From assembly GCA_017409825.1 (NCBI GenBank), contig JAFQRZ010000024.1, forward strand, positions 62,001-126,000: DNA of 64,000 nucleotides. The letters run 5' to 3'. Below, one piece after another: positions 25,624 through 35,359 of the stretch. The position numbers were made by a program, and so were the translations under genes. Below the pieces are notes generated by a model. The model searched no databases. It was not told where the DNA came from and was given only the letters and a program-made list of their open reading frames with translations. The first letter of the stretch is position 1; each line of letters opens with the position of its first letter. Source of the DNA: Agathobacter sp. Lineage in GTDB: Bacteria; Bacillota; Clostridia; Lachnospirales; Lachnospiraceae.

Positions 25624-25793
25624 TTACTTCATAGATAAGGTGGAGTTGGTTTAGCTTTAGTAACTTCTGCAAGTTAAAATCAGCTGGAGATATGTTGTGG
25701 TGGATTTGTGGAAAATTGTAGTGTACAAATGGGAGAATTTGAGATAAACTTAGGATATGAAGTGTTATATAAAATATAGGAGGAGTAATTACT

Positions 25794-26810
25794 ATGGCAA
25801 TTTTAGTTACAGGTGGTGCTGGATTTATCGGCAGTCACACATGCGTGGAGCTTTTGAATGAGGGGTATGAGGTTGTTGTATTAGATAACTTATCGAATTC
25901 CTGTGAGGAATCTTTGGTTAGAGTGCAGGAATTGACAGGTAAGACCCTTAAATTTGTGAAGGGGGATATCTTAGACAGAGATATTTTAAATCAAATATTT
26001 GAAACAGAAGAGATTGAAAGTGTTATTCACTTTGCTGGATTAAAGGCAGTAGGCGAATCTGTTTCGATTCCTTGGGAATACTACAATAATAATATTACAG
26101 GTACACTTGTATTGGTAGATGTGATGAAACAGCATGGCTGTAAGAACATTATTTTCTCTTCTTCAGCTACGGTATATGGTGATCCAGCGCAGATTCCTAT
26201 TACTGAGGAATGTCCAAAAGGGCAGTGTACAAATCCTTATGGCTGGACGAAATCAATGTTAGAGCAGATGCTTATGGATATTCAGAAAGCAGATAATGAA
26301 TGGAATGTCATTCTTCTTCGTTATTTCAATCCAATTGGTGCGCATAAGAGCGGTCGCATCGGCGAAAATCCAAATGGTATTCCAAATAACTTGATGCCTT
26401 ATGTGACACAGGTTGCTGTAGGTAAGTTAGAATGTCTGGGTATTTTTGGAAATGATTACGATACTCCAGATGGTACAGGAGTACGTGACTATATCCATGT
26501 AGTAGACCTTGCAAGAGGACATGTAGCTGCATTGAAGAAGATTGATGAAAATCCAGAGCTTTGTATATATAACCTTGGTACAGGACATGGCTACAGTGTA
26601 CTCGATATCGTAAAGAATTTCGAAGCTGCGAATGGAATTAAGATTCCTTATGTAATCAAAAATAGAAGACCAGGAGATATCGCTACCTGTTACTGCGACC
26701 CTCAGAAAGCAAAAGAAGAAATGGGATGGGTGGCACAGTATGACATCAAAGATATGTGCGAAGATGCATGGAGATGGCAGAGTAATAATCCAAATGGATA
26801 TGAAAAATAA
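25794..26810 (+). CDS. galE: UDP-glucose 4-epimerase
   Basis: GalE interconverts UDP-glucose and UDP-galactose. This is an extended short-chain dehydrogenase with the NAD motif [10 protein letters not shown], the catalytic S..YxxxK triad (SSSATVYG and [10 protein letters not shown]), and the family block [12 protein letters not shown]. At 338 residues it is typical. The start has AGGAGG. It stands alone between the rplT hairpin and a tRNA gene; I see no convincing promoter in front. Confidence 0.97.
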   Translation: MAILVTGGAGFIGSHTCVELLNEGYEVVVLDNLSNSCEESLVRVQELTGKTLKFVKGDILDRDILNQIFETEEIESVIHFAGLKAVGESVSIPWEYYNNNITGTLVLVDVMKQHGCKNIIFSSSATVYGDPAQIPITEECPKGQCTNPYGWTKSMLEQMLMDIQKADNEWNVILLRYFNPIGAHKSGRIGENPNGIPNNLMPYVTQVAVGKLECLGIFGNDYDTPDGTGVRDYIHVVDLARGHVAALKKIDENPELCIYNLGTGHGYSVLDIVKNFEAANGIKIPYVIKNRRPGDIATCYCDPQKAKEEMGWVAQYDIKDMCEDAWRWQSNNPNGYEK

Positions 26811-26817
26811 AAAACGC

Positions 26818-26846
26818 TTGCAATATACGGCTTAGTGTGGTATATT
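26818..26846 (+). promoter_or_regulatory. Promoter of the tRNA-Glu gene
   Basis: TTGCAA (26818-26823), a 17-nt spacer and TATATT (26841-26846), ending 10 nt before the mature tRNA 5' end. Confidence 0.8.
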
Positions 26847-26856
26847 GCTTAAGCAT

Positions 26857-26928
26857 GGTTCGTTGGTCAAGCGGTCAAGACGTCGCCCTCTCACGGCGAA
26901 AACACGGGTTCGATTCCCGTACGAACTG
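26857..26928 (+). tRNA. tRNA-Glu (anticodon CTC)
   Basis: A 72-nt cloverleaf can be drawn. The acceptor stem is GGTTCGT with ACGAACT (first pair G-U) and discriminator G. The D-arm is GTCAAGCGGTCAAGAC. The anticodon stem TCGCC/GGCGA encloses the loop CTCTCAC, giving anticodon CUC (codon GAG). The T-arm is ACGGG-TTCGATT-CCCGT. CCA is not encoded. Confidence 0.95.
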
Positions 26929-26968
26929 TTGACTGTATGAGATAAATTTCATAACAGCCCAACCCGAG

Positions 26969-27001
26969 AAACATCCTAATAGTTGTAGGATGTTTTTTTA
27001 T
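26969..27001 (+). terminator. Rho-independent terminator after tRNA-Glu
   Basis: ACATCCTA (26971-26978) and TAGGATGT (26985-26992) form the stem, followed by a run of seven T. Confidence 0.92.
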
Positions 27002-27043
27002 TTGCATATTTTTATAAAAAATTCATATTTTTGACAATATTCC

Positions 27044-27072
27044 TTGAAAACAGAGGTAAAATGGTATACAAT
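27044..27072 (+). promoter_or_regulatory. Possible promoter of the chemoreceptor gene
   Basis: TTGAAA (27044-27049), a 17-nt spacer and TACAAT (27067-27072). A consensus TTGACA at 27031 has no matching -10. Confidence 0.45.
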
Positions 27073-27111
27073 TTAACCATAAATGTTTTAAATATTTCGG
27101 GGGGAAATATT

Positions 27112-28821
27112 ATGGGGAAGAAGAAAACCAAAGAAAAAGTAGCTATTGAAAAGAATCCAGTGAGCCAGAAAGCGCAGTTGGCGCAGATACGAAAGAGAAA
27201 TTTGATGATTCTCTTTATCGGTTCTATCATCATGGTACTCATGCTTGGTGCTAGTATCATGAATGGTATGGCGAAGGATCAGCAGCTTACGGTTACGATG
27301 GCATTGGATCAGTATCGCATGGGTTCGAAGGCTTTGACTTCAGCAGTTCAGTCGTATGCAGTTACTGGAGAAAAACAGTATTATGATGATTATATGGACG
27401 AGCTGAACAAGACGAAGAATCGAGATAAAGCACTTGCAATTTTAGAAGAAGAAGGATTGGAAGATGCTGAATGGAAGATTATTGATCAGATTTCTGGGCT
27501 CTCCAATGGATTGGTTCCATTAGAAGAACAGGCAATGGCAGATGTGGAAGCTGGCAATTTAGCAGCAGCTCAGCAGGCTGTGTTTGGTCATGAGTATGAA
27601 GAGGCAGTTGTTCAGATTAATGATTTGACAGAAAAGTTAATCAGTACGGTTCAAGGTCGTTTGGCGAATGCTTCTAGTGTTACATCTTTGTTACAGACTA
27701 TTTTTCAGATTACATTATTAGCAGCATTCTTATTTATCGGCAAACAGTTTATAGGGGTAATTGCTTTTGCACAAAGAGAATTACTTGCTCCGATTGAGAA
27801 GGTTTCTGTAGAAATGCAGTTCCTTGCACAGGGTGACTTTGATCAGGTGCTTGATTTGAAAGAAGATGAAAGTGAAGTTGGTATCATGGTTTCTTCTATT
27901 GCAACCATGAAGAAGAATAATAAGGAAATGATTGGTGAAATCTCTAACACTCTTGTGTCTATGGGAGATGGTAACTATAATTTCGTTTTGGAAAAAGATT
28001 ATGTTGGTGCATTCGTTGAAATCAAGACATCTCTTGAAAAAATCGGCGAAAAGATGCGTGAAACATTACTTACTATCCGTGATGTATCTGGACAGATTGA
28101 TGCTGGTGCAGAACAGCTTGCTTGTGCAGCACAGGATTTGGCAGATGGTACAACTAGACAGGCAGCTCAGGTTTCTGACTTGGTAGATATTATTGAGGTT
28201 ATGACTCAGAGTATGGAAACAAGTGCGGTAGAAGCAGAAGAATCTGTTCAGTTGTCTAATAAAGCTGGCGAAACTGTTATGGCAAGTAGTGAAAAGATGG
28301 AAGAGCTTAAAGTTGCTATCGCTGAAATCAGTAAATGTTCAGAACAGATTAGCACAATTATCAATACAATTGATGATATTGCTTCACAGACGAACTTGTT
28401 ATCACTCAATGCGGCAATTGAGGCAGCACGTGCTGGTGAAGCTGGTAAAGGCTTTGCAGTAGTAGCAGACCAGGTTAAGAAACTTGCTGAAGAATCTGCC
28501 GCTGCGGCTGGTAGAACCAATGTCCTTATCGAAACTACAATTGCTACTGTAGAAAAAGGTATTGCAATTGCAGACGGTACAGTAGAAAAGATGAATGAAG
28601 TAGTTGTAAATTCACAGGCAGCTACAGAGAAGATGGCTCAGATTTCTGAGAAACTTCGCAATGATGTAAATAATATGCATGATATCAATGCATCTATCGC
28701 AGATGTTTCTGCAGTAGTAGATAATAACTCTGCTACATCACAGGAAACAGCAGCTGTTTCTGAAGAACAGAAAGCACAGGTAGATACTATGGTTTCTATT
28801 ATGGAATCCTTCTCTATCTAA
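27112..28821 (+). CDS. Methyl-accepting chemotaxis protein
   Basis: This membrane chemoreceptor signals through CheA/CheW. It has TM1 (about residues 31-55, [16 protein letters not shown]), an extracytoplasmic helical sensor (about 56-185), TM2 (about 187-210), a HAMP domain, and a long coiled-coil signalling domain. The hairpin tip reads [20 protein letters not shown]. The start is the ATG at 27112, after a run of six G; an in-frame upstream start lies inside the promoter region. There is no C-terminal CheR-docking pentapeptide. A CheR methyltransferase is encoded far downstream at 57.0 kb. The ligand is unknown. Confidence 0.94.
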   Translation: MGKKKTKEKVAIEKNPVSQKAQLAQIRKRNLMILFIGSIIMVLMLGASIMNGMAKDQQLTVTMALDQYRMGSKALTSAVQSYAVTGEKQYYDDYMDELNKTKNRDKALAILEEEGLEDAEWKIIDQISGLSNGLVPLEEQAMADVEAGNLAAAQQAVFGHEYEEAVVQINDLTEKLISTVQGRLANASSVTSLLQTIFQITLLAAFLFIGKQFIGVIAFAQRELLAPIEKVSVEMQFLAQGDFDQVLDLKEDESEVGIMVSSIATMKKNNKEMIGEISNTLVSMGDGNYNFVLEKDYVGAFVEIKTSLEKIGEKMRETLLTIRDVSGQIDAGAEQLACAAQDLADGTTRQAAQVSDLVDIIEVMTQSMETSAVEAEESVQLSNKAGETVMASSEKMEELKVAIAEISKCSEQISTIINTIDDIASQTNLLSLNAAIEAARAGEAGKGFAVVADQVKKLAEESAAAAGRTNVLIETTIATVEKGIAIADGTVEKMNEVVVNSQAATEKMAQISEKLRNDVNNMHDINASIADVSAVVDNNSATSQETAAVSEEQKAQVDTMVSIMESFSI

Positions 28822-28844
28822 TTGCTTTGTTTTTGGAAAAAAGC

Positions 28845-28873
28845 TTGCATTTTCTCAAGTTTGATGTTAAACT
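28845..28873 (+). promoter_or_regulatory. Promoter of the rimP-nusA-infB operon
   Basis: TTGCAT (28845-28850), a 17-nt spacer and TAAACT (28868-28873) with a TGT extended -10. It gives a leader of about 100 nt. Confidence 0.65.
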
Positions 28874-28898
28874 AACTAAGACGATATAGAAAAGCTAG

Positions 28899-28928
28899 AT
28901 TGAGAGAGGGCAAAGGTCCTCTCTCAAT
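28899..28928 (+). promoter_or_regulatory. 11-bp hairpin in the rimP leader
   Basis: ATTGAGAGAGG (28899-28909) and CCTCTCTCAAT (28918-28928) pair perfectly around GCAAAGGT. No T-run follows, so it is not a simple terminator. It may be a protein-binding or processing site; NusA and IF-2 operons are often autoregulated, but I cannot name the factor. Confidence 0.65.
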
Positions 28929-28982
28929 TCACGTTTTAAACCAAATGTTAGATGAGTAAATCGAAAGAGAGGTGTGTTTCAG

Positions 28983-29447
28983 GTGTCAAAAGCAAGTGAT
29001 TACGAGGTGAAGACGGAAAACCTTATTTTACCGATTCTCGAAAGAATGAATTTTGAATTGGTTGATGTAGAATATGTAAAAGAGGGTGGTACGTATTACC
29101 TGAGAGCTTATATTGACAAAGAAGGCGGCATTACAGTCAATGATTGTGAGGCAGTAGCCAGAGAAATGAACGTGTTGTTGGATGAGAAGGATTATATTCC
29201 AGATTCCTATACCTTTGAGGTGAGTTCCCCAGGTTTAGGCCGTCCATTAAAAAAAGAAAAGGACTATGTTCGTAACATGGGCAAGGAAGTAGAGATTCGC
29301 ACCTATCGCGCAATAAACAGAAGCAAGGAATTTTATGGTCTGCTTACTGCATACGATAAAGATAGTGTCACAATTGATGCAGACGGTGAAGAAGTTCGTT
29401 TTGAAAAATCAGATATTGCACTCATTCGACAGGCAGTGCATTTCTAA
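28983..29447 (+). CDS. rimP: Ribosome maturation factor RimP
   Basis: RimP helps assemble the 30S subunit. The N-domain has ENLILPILERMNFELVDVEYVKEGG and YLRAYIDKEGG; the YTFEVSSPGLGRPL block is diagnostic, and the C-terminal SH3-like domain follows. I place the start at GTG 28983, spaced about 10 nt from GAGAGG; an earlier in-frame GTG at 28974 sits on the ribosome site. At 154 residues it is typical. It leads the conserved rimP-nusA-rnpM-ylxQ-infB-rbfA operon. Confidence 0.95.
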   Translation: MSKASDYEVKTENLILPILERMNFELVDVEYVKEGGTYYLRAYIDKEGGITVNDCEAVAREMNVLLDEKDYIPDSYTFEVSSPGLGRPLKKEKDYVRNMGKEVEIRTYRAINRSKEFYGLLTAYDKDSVTIDADGEEVRFEKSDIALIRQAVHF

Positions 29448-29496
29448 TGAGATAAAGATTTTAGCGTAAGATAACGAAAATAGGAGGATGAAAGAA

Positions 29497-30636
29497 ATGA
29501 ATAATGAGTTATTAATGGCGTTAAATATATTAGAACAGGAGAAAAATATCAGCAAAGAAACATTGTTAGAAGCGATTGAAAATTCTCTCGTTCAGGCATG
29601 CAAAAACCACTTTGGTAAAGCAGATAATGTAAAGGTTGTTATCAATCCAGAGACCTGTGAATTCCACTGCTACCAGGAAAAAACAGTTGTAGAAGAAGTG
29701 GAAGATTTGGTAGAACAGATTTCACTTGTAAATGCACAGATGATTGATCCTAAATATGAATTGGGAGATATCGTTCAGATTGAAGTAAAATCTAAAGAAT
29801 TCGGACGTATTGCTACACAGAATGCGAAGAATGTAATTTTACAGAAAATCCGCGAAGAAGAAAGAAAAGTAATTTACGATGAATACAATAACAAAGAAAA
29901 AGATATCGTTACTGGTGTAATTCAGCGTTATGTTGGAAAGAATGTTAGCATCAACCTTGGTAAAGCGGATGCGCTTCTTACAGAAAGTGAACAGATTAAA
30001 GGTGAATCTTATGTTCCAACCGAACGTATCAAAGTATATGTGTTAGAAGTAAAATCTACTTCAAAAGGACCTAAGATTTTAGTTTCTAGAACACATCCAG
30101 AATTAGTAAAGAGATTATTTGAATCAGAAGTCACAGAAGTAAAAGATGGTATTGTAGAAATTAAATCAATTTCTCGTGAAGCAGGCAGCCGCACTAAAAT
30201 CGCAGTTTGGTCAAATGATCCAGATGTAGATCCAGTTGGTGCATGTGTAGGTATGAATGGTGCACGTGTAAATGCTATCGTAGATGAACTTCGTGGCGAA
30301 AAGATTGATATTGTAACATGGGATGAAAACCCAGCTATTTTAATTCAGAATGCACTTAGTCCTGCAAAAGTTATTTCTGTTATTGCAGATGGTGATGAAA
30401 AAACAGCAAAAGTTGTAGTGCCTGATTATCAGTTGTCACTTGCTATCGGTAAAGAAGGCCAGAATGCTCGTCTTGCAGCTCGTTTAACAGGCTTCAAGAT
30501 TGATATCAAGAGCGAAACACAGGCTCGTGAAGCTGGCGATTTCATGGATTATGAAAACGATTATTTAGATGACGAATACTATGACGATGAAGAATACTAC
30601 GAAGAAGGATATGACGAGGAAGGTTACGAAGAATAA
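29497..30636 (+). CDS. nusA: Transcription factor NusA with acidic tyrosine-rich tail
   Basis: NusA binds RNA polymerase and controls pausing, termination and antitermination. It has the N-terminal polymerase-binding domain, an S1 domain (GDIVQIEVKSKEFGRIATQ and on to about residue 200) and two KH domains (VGACVGMNGARVNAIV and LAIGKEGQNARLAARLTG). The last 32 residues or so are almost entirely Asp, Glu and Tyr. The ATG at 29497 is 9 nt from AGGAGG; an ATG at 29488 abuts it and is unlikely. The stop overlaps the next start by one base (TAATG). Confidence 0.96.
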   Translation: MNNELLMALNILEQEKNISKETLLEAIENSLVQACKNHFGKADNVKVVINPETCEFHCYQEKTVVEEVEDLVEQISLVNAQMIDPKYELGDIVQIEVKSKEFGRIATQNAKNVILQKIREEERKVIYDEYNNKEKDIVTGVIQRYVGKNVSINLGKADALLTESEQIKGESYVPTERIKVYVLEVKSTSKGPKILVSRTHPELVKRLFESEVTEVKDGIVEIKSISREAGSRTKIAVWSNDPDVDPVGACVGMNGARVNAIVDELRGEKIDIVTWDENPAILIQNALSPAKVISVIADGDEKTAKVVVPDYQLSLAIGKEGQNARLAARLTGFKIDIKSETQAREAGDFMDYENDYLDDEYYDDEEYYEEGYDEEGYEE

Positions 30637-30908
30637 TGGTGAACAAGAAGGTTCCAATGCGCCAGTGTGTTGGCTGCGGTGAAATGAAATCAAAAAAAGA
30701 ACTGCTTCGCGTGATTAAGACTCCGGAAGAAGAGATTATTCTGGATGCGACAGGCCGTAAAAATGGTCGTGGTGCGTATATCTGTGCAAGTATGGAATGT
30801 TTGAAAACTGCACGTCAGCGAAAAGGATTGGAACGTTCCTTGAAGGTTGCCATTCCAGCAGAGGTTTATGATTCTTTAGAACAGGAGATGAGTAAAGTTG
30901 CGAAATAG
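30636..30908 (+). CDS. rnpM: YlxR/RnpM family RNA-binding protein
   Basis: This 90-residue protein has the family N-terminus MRQCVGCGEMKSKKELLRV and the GRKNGRGAYIC block. In Bacillus this family (YlxR, renamed RnpM) binds RNase P RNA and modulates its activity. It begins on the last base of the nusA stop, so translation is coupled, and overlaps the next gene by 11 nt. Confidence 0.93.
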   Translation: MVNKKVPMRQCVGCGEMKSKKELLRVIKTPEEEIILDATGRKNGRGAYICASMECLKTARQRKGLERSLKVAIPAEVYDSLEQEMSKVAK

Positions 30909-31212
30909 AGTATTTCAAATGTTAGGAATTGCAGCGAAATCCGGAAATGTAGTAAGCGGTGAGTTTTCTACGGAAAAGGCGGTAAAAACAGGGCATGCAT
31001 ATTTGGTGATTGTATCGGAGGAAGCTTCTGGTAATACCAATAAGATGTTTACCAATATGACTGATTTTTATGAGGTTCCGATGTATGTTTTTGGAACGAA
31101 GGAAGAATTGGGAAGATGTATTGGAAAAGAATTTCGTGCGTCTTTGGCAATTACCGACGAAAACTTAGCAAATGCAGTAGAAAGCAAGCTGAAAGCATGC
31201 AAAACTGAATAA
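30898..31212 (+). CDS. ylxQ: YlxQ, L7Ae-type ribosomal/K-turn-binding protein
   Basis: This 104-residue protein has the L7Ae fold, with the block [20 protein letters not shown] at the start and [18 protein letters not shown] in the middle. Family members bind kink-turn RNA. The start is TTG at 30898, inside the end of rnpM, with AGGAG at 30883-30887. Order and overlap match the conserved nusA-infB operon. Confidence 0.9.
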   Translation: MRNRVFQMLGIAAKSGNVVSGEFSTEKAVKTGHAYLVIVSEEASGNTNKMFTNMTDFYEVPMYVFGTKEELGRCIGKEFRASLAITDENLANAVESKLKACKTE

Positions 31213-31228
31213 TGGAGGTAACGAATAT

Positions 31229-34012
31229 ATGGCAAAAATGAGAGTCCATGAACTCGCAAAAGAGTTAGAAATAGAATCAAAAAGTATTGTAGAGTTCCTA
31301 AAGGGAACAGAATATGAAGTGAAATCTGTACAAAGTGGTGTGGAAGATGCAGCACAGGATATGGTGCGTAAAAACTTTGGTAAAAAGGTAGAAGATGCTC
31401 CAACTCCAAAAGCTGAGGAGCCGAAAAAAGAAGCTCCAAAGGCTGAAAAGCCAGCAGTTGAAGGCGAGCAAAAAGAACGTCCAAAGAAAAAATCTAGTAT
31501 TACAGCGGTGTTTAATGCACAGTATAGCAAACAGCCACAGAGACGTCCAGGTGGTCCAAATGGTCAGCAGAGAAAACCAGGTGCTAGACCAGATGGTGAA
31601 AGAACTGGCGTAAGACCAGAAGGTCGTGGTCCAAGACGTGAAGGTGCTCCAAAACAGGAACAGCATACCATTATTAAGCCACGTCCAGTTGCCGAACGTG
31701 CAATGCGTCCAATTAGTGAAAGAACTCCAAATCAGGACGAACTTGTGATGACAAGTAAACCACAGCAGGAAGCAGCACCAGTAGAACGTCCACAGGTTGA
31801 AAAACCAGTGAGAAATGAACGTCCACAGGGTGACAGACCTACGAGAAATGAACGTCCACAGGGTGATAGACCAGCGAGAAATGAACGTCCACAAGGAGAC
31901 AGACCAGCGAGAAATGAACGTCCACAGGGTGAAAGACCTGCAAGAGGTGAACGTCCACAGGGCGAGAGACCAGGAAAAGATAATTTCCGTGGCAATGATA
32001 GAAACGATAGAAATGGTGGAAAAGGTCGTTTTGACCGTGAAATGGATAAATTCAATAAAGAATCAGCTTCAGCAGCGGATGATATGCGTGGGAAAGAAAG
32101 CCGTGAACGTAATGACCGTCGCAATAATAACAATAACAGACGTCAGGATCATGATAAATTAGGCAAAAAACAGGAGAATTTCATCAATTTGGAAAAGAAT
32201 GGTGGAAAGAAGAAACATGCTCCACAGCCTCAGAAACCAAAGGAAGATCCAAATGAAATCAAAACGATTACACTTCCTGAAAAAATGACAATCAAAGACT
32301 TGGCAGATGCTATGAAGGTTCAGCCATCTGTAATCATCAAAAATCTTTTCATGAAGGGCAAGATGGTTACAATGAACCATGATGTTACATTTGAAGAAGC
32401 AGAAGAAATCGCTTTGGAATTCAACTTCATTTGTGAACAGGAAGAAAAGGTTGACGTTATTGCAGAATTATTAAAAGAAGATGAAGAAAACGAAGCAGAT
32501 ATGGTTGCACGTCCACCAGTCGTTTGTGTAATGGGTCACGTAGACCATGGTAAAACATCTCTTTTGGATGCGATTCGTTCTACAAAAGTTACAGCAAGAG
32601 AAGCAGGTGGTATTACTCAGCACATCGGTGCCTCTGTAGTATCTATCAATGACCAGAATATCACATTCCTTGATACACCTGGACATGAAGCATTTACTGC
32701 GATGCGTATGCGTGGTGCAAATTCTACAGATATCGCTATTTTAGTAGTTGCTGCAGATGATGGTGTAATGCCTCAGACCGTAGAAGCAATTAACCATGCA
32801 AAAGCTGCTGGTGTAGAAATTATCGTTGCAATCAACAAGATTGATAAACCAACTGCAAATATTGATAGAGTAAAACAGGAACTTTCTGAGCACCAGCTTA
32901 TTCCAGAAGATTGGGGCGGAAGCACTATTTTCTGTCCAGTTTCTGCACATACTAAAGAAGGTATCGAAAATCTTTTGGAAATGGTACTCCTTACAGCAGA
33001 AGTAATGGAATTAAAGGCAAATCCAAAACGTAAAGCACGTGGTCTTGTTATCGAAGCTCAGCTCGATAAAGGTCGTGGTGCCGTAGCAACCGTACTTGTA
33101 CAAAAAGGTACACTTCGCGTAGGTGATCCAATTGCCTGTGGTAGCAGCTATGGTAAGGTTCGTGCGATGATTGATGACAATGGACGTCGTGTAAAAGAGG
33201 CAGGTCCTTCTACACCTGTAGAAATTCTTGGTCTTAACAGTGTGCCAGTTGCTGGTGAAACATTTGTTAATACAGATAGCGAAAAAGAGGCAAAAGCATT
33301 TGCGGAAACTTACATTGCAGAAGAAAAGAACAGACTTTTGGAAGAAACAAAAGCAAGAATGTCTCTGGATGATTTGTTCTCACAGATTCAGTCTGGTAAT
33401 ATGAAAGAACTCAACATTATCGTAAAAGCAGACGTTCAGGGTTCTGTAGAAGCTGTAAAACAGTCACTTTCTAAACTTACGAACGAAGAAGTTATGGTTA
33501 AGGTTATTCATGGTGGTGTAGGTGCAATCAATGAATCTGACGTAACACTTGCATCTGCATCTAACGCAATTATCATTGGTTTCAATGTTCGTATTGATCC
33601 AATGGCAAAGACAACAGCAGATCATGAAGGTGTAGACGTTCGACTTTACAAGGTAATTTACCAGGCGATTGAAGACGTAGAAGCTGCTATGAAGGGTATG
33701 CTTGACCCAGTATTCGAAGAAAAGATTCTTGGTCATGCGGAAATTCGTCAGATTTTCAAGGCTTCTGGTGTTGGTAATATTGCTGGTTCTTATGTCCTTG
33801 ATGGTACAATCGAAAGAGGATGTAAGGTTCGTATTACACGTGAAGGAACATTGATTCACGAAGGTGATTTAGGTTCCCTTAAGAGATTCAAGGATGACGT
33901 GAAAGAAGTACGTACAGGCTATGAATGTGGTCTTGTATTTGACGGATTTAGCGATATCCAGGAATTAGATATTGTAGAAGCTTATAAGATGGTAGAAGTA
34001 CCACGTAAATAA
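31229..34012 (+). CDS. infB: Translation initiation factor IF-2 with tandem-repeat linker
   Basis: IF-2 is a GTPase that brings initiator tRNA to the ribosome. An N-terminal IF2N domain (residues 1-50) is followed by a long basic linker (about 55-340) rich in Arg, Pro, Gln and Asn, then a second IF2N domain (about 349-402). The G domain holds GHVDHGKTS (about 435), DTPGHE and NKID; domains II, III and IV follow to a normal C-terminus. The linker includes five 10-residue units of the type [10 protein letters not shown] encoded at 31814-31963. At 927 residues the size reflects the linker. The GGAGG site is 16 nt after ylxQ. Confidence 0.97.
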   Translation: MAKMRVHELAKELEIESKSIVEFLKGTEYEVKSVQSGVEDAAQDMVRKNFGKKVEDAPTPKAEEPKKEAPKAEKPAVEGEQKERPKKKSSITAVFNAQYSKQPQRRPGGPNGQQRKPGARPDGERTGVRPEGRGPRREGAPKQEQHTIIKPRPVAERAMRPISERTPNQDELVMTSKPQQEAAPVERPQVEKPVRNERPQGDRPTRNERPQGDRPARNERPQGDRPARNERPQGERPARGERPQGERPGKDNFRGNDRNDRNGGKGRFDREMDKFNKESASAADDMRGKESRERNDRRNNNNNRRQDHDKLGKKQENFINLEKNGGKKKHAPQPQKPKEDPNEIKTITLPEKMTIKDLADAMKVQPSVIIKNLFMKGKMVTMNHDVTFEEAEEIALEFNFICEQEEKVDVIAELLKEDEENEADMVARPPVVCVMGHVDHGKTSLLDAIRSTKVTAREAGGITQHIGASVVSINDQNITFLDTPGHEAFTAMRMRGANSTDIAILVVAADDGVMPQTVEAINHAKAAGVEIIVAINKIDKPTANIDRVKQELSEHQLIPEDWGGSTIFCPVSAHTKEGIENLLEMVLLTAEVMELKANPKRKARGLVIEAQLDKGRGAVATVLVQKGTLRVGDPIACGSSYGKVRAMIDDNGRRVKEAGPSTPVEILGLNSVPVAGETFVNTDSEKEAKAFAETYIAEEKNRLLEETKARMSLDDLFSQIQSGNMKELNIIVKADVQGSVEAVKQSLSKLTNEEVMVKVIHGGVGAINESDVTLASASNAIIIGFNVRIDPMAKTTADHEGVDVRLYKVIYQAIEDVEAAMKGMLDPVFEEKILGHAEIRQIFKASGVGNIAGSYVLDGTIERGCKVRITREGTLIHEGDLGSLKRFKDDVKEVRTGYECGLVFDGFSDIQELDIVEAYKMVEVPRK
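31814..31963 (+). repeat. Five 30-bp in-frame tandem repeats inside infB
   Basis: Five units each begin with AA/GG-TGAACGTCCACA and encode [20 protein letters not shown] variants. They differ by a few bases, so copy number could vary between strains without a frameshift. Confidence 0.9.
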
Positions 34013-34023
34013 AGGAAAATTGT

Positions 34024-34407
34024 ATGAGAAAAAATAGTATTAAAAATATTCGTATCAACGAAGAAGTAATGCGAGAGCTTTCTAATATTATTCGTGGTGA
34101 AATCAAAGACCCACGTATTCATCCAATGACAAGTGTTGTTGCAGTTGAGGTCGCACCAGACCTCAAAACTGCAAAAGCATATATTAGTGTTCTTGGAAAT
34201 GAGAAAGCACAAGCAGACACAATTGCAGGTCTTCGCAGTGCGGAAGGCTTTATTCGTAGAGCACTTGCGAAATCCATTAACCTTCGTAATACACCACAGA
34301 TTACATTTGTTTTGGATCAGTCGATTGAGTATGGTATCGCCATGTCGAAGAAAATTGACGAAGTGACAAAACATGATCGAGGGGAAGAAGTAGAAGAAGA
34401 GGAATAA
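34024..34407 (+). CDS. rbfA: Ribosome-binding factor A
   Basis: RbfA matures the 16S rRNA 5' end in the 30S subunit. The KH-fold protein (127 residues) has INEEVMRELSNIIRGEIKDPRI and the block RALAKSINLRNTPQITFVLD. The acidic tail EEVEEEE is a common feature. It lies 11 nt after infB and 1 nt before nrnA. Confidence 0.96.
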   Translation: MRKNSIKNIRINEEVMRELSNIIRGEIKDPRIHPMTSVVAVEVAPDLKTAKAYISVLGNEKAQADTIAGLRSAEGFIRRALAKSINLRNTPQITFVLDQSIEYGIAMSKKIDEVTKHDRGEEVEEEE

Positions 34408-34408
34408 A

Positions 34409-35359
34409 ATGATTCGTTTGGATGATAAATTAAAAGGAATGACATCGGTTGGGATTTCTGGGCATGTACGTCCAGATGGAGACTGTGTGGGTTCCACTTT
34501 GGCAGTGTATAATTATATATCTACCTATTATCCGGAAATTCAGGTGGATTTATATTTGGAATCAATTCCAGATGTGTTTCTTTTTTTGAATAATGCAGAT
34601 AAAATCCAGCATACGTATGAAGAAGACAAAAGATTTGATTTGTTTATCGTTTTAGATTGCGGGGATGAAGGAAGATTAGGTCCTTTTGCTAAGTATTATG
34701 AGGCGGCGAAGCATACACTTTGTATTGATCATCATGTGAGTAATCAGGCGTTTGCAGAGGATAATTATATTATTCCAGACGCAAGTTCTACTTGTGAACT
34801 GGTATTTCACATGTTGGATACGGACAAAATTACGAAAGAAATTGCAGAGTGTCTTTATACTGGAATGGTGCATGATACAGGTGTATTTCAGTATTCCTGT
34901 ACATCTGCAGAAACGATGAATGCTGCTGGAATTTTAATGGAAAAAGGGATTGATTATCCAAAGATTGTGTCAGACACATTTTACTTGAAAACATATAACC
35001 AGAACCGTATTCTTGGGTATGCATTATTAAATAGTAAGCTTTATCTCAATGGAAAAGTAATCGTTACTTATCTTACAAGAGAAAATTTGGAAGAGTTTCA
35101 ATGTACAACCAAGGATTTGGATGGTATTGTAAACCAGCTTCGTGTTACCAAGGGTACAGATGTAGCGGTTTTCTTATATGAAAGTGAAGATGGCAGTTAT
35201 AAAGCAAGCTTCCGCGTGACAGGAGATATCAATGTAGCAGAAATTGCACAGTCCTTTGGCGGTGGCGGACATGTAAAAGCTGCTGGCTGCAATATTTTCG
35301 GAACCATTGATGAGGTTATTGAGAGGATTTTGGCAGAAATTGAAAAACGGTATTATTAA
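34409..35359 (+). CDS. nrnA: DHH-family oligoribonuclease/phosphatase NrnA
   Basis: NrnA degrades nano-RNAs and in many Firmicutes also pAp or pGpG. Motifs are RPDGDCVGSTLA, LDCGDEGRLG, DHHVSNQAF (the DHH signature) and the DHHA1 GGGHVKAAGC near the C-terminus. At 316 residues it is typical. It starts 1 nt after rbfA and overlaps truB by 20 nt, the conserved order. Which substrate dominates in this host is not known. Confidence 0.95.
   Translation: MIRLDDKLKGMTSVGISGHVRPDGDCVGSTLAVYNYISTYYPEIQVDLYLESIPDVFLFLNNADKIQHTYEEDKRFDLFIVLDCGDEGRLGPFAKYYEAAKHTLCIDHHVSNQAFAEDNYIIPDASSTCELVFHMLDTDKITKEIAECLYTGMVHDTGVFQYSCTSAETMNAAGILMEKGIDYPKIVSDTFYLKTYNQNRILGYALLNSKLYLNGKVIVTYLTRENLEEFQCTTKDLDGIVNQLRVTKGTDVAVFLYESEDGSYKASFRVTGDINVAEIAQSFGGGGHVKAAGCNIFGTIDEVIERILAEIEKRYY

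Noticed and set aside
25544..25627. Target-site duplication around the rplT hairpin (TTAC on both sides)
   Set aside because: The other two hairpins show no matching direct repeats, so the four-base match is probably chance and does not prove mobility.
25624..25793. Promoter or riboswitch in front of galE
   Set aside because: TTGAGA at 25739 has no -10 at proper spacing, and I see no stable fold or known riboswitch core.
31814..31963. Possible CRISPR-like repeat array
   Set aside because: The repeats are contiguous, without spacers, and keep the infB reading frame and amino-acid pattern.
35310..35339. ATG start adding ten residues to TruB
   Set aside because: The extra residues (MRLLRGFWQK) do not resemble TruB, and the family begins just before GIINVYK.
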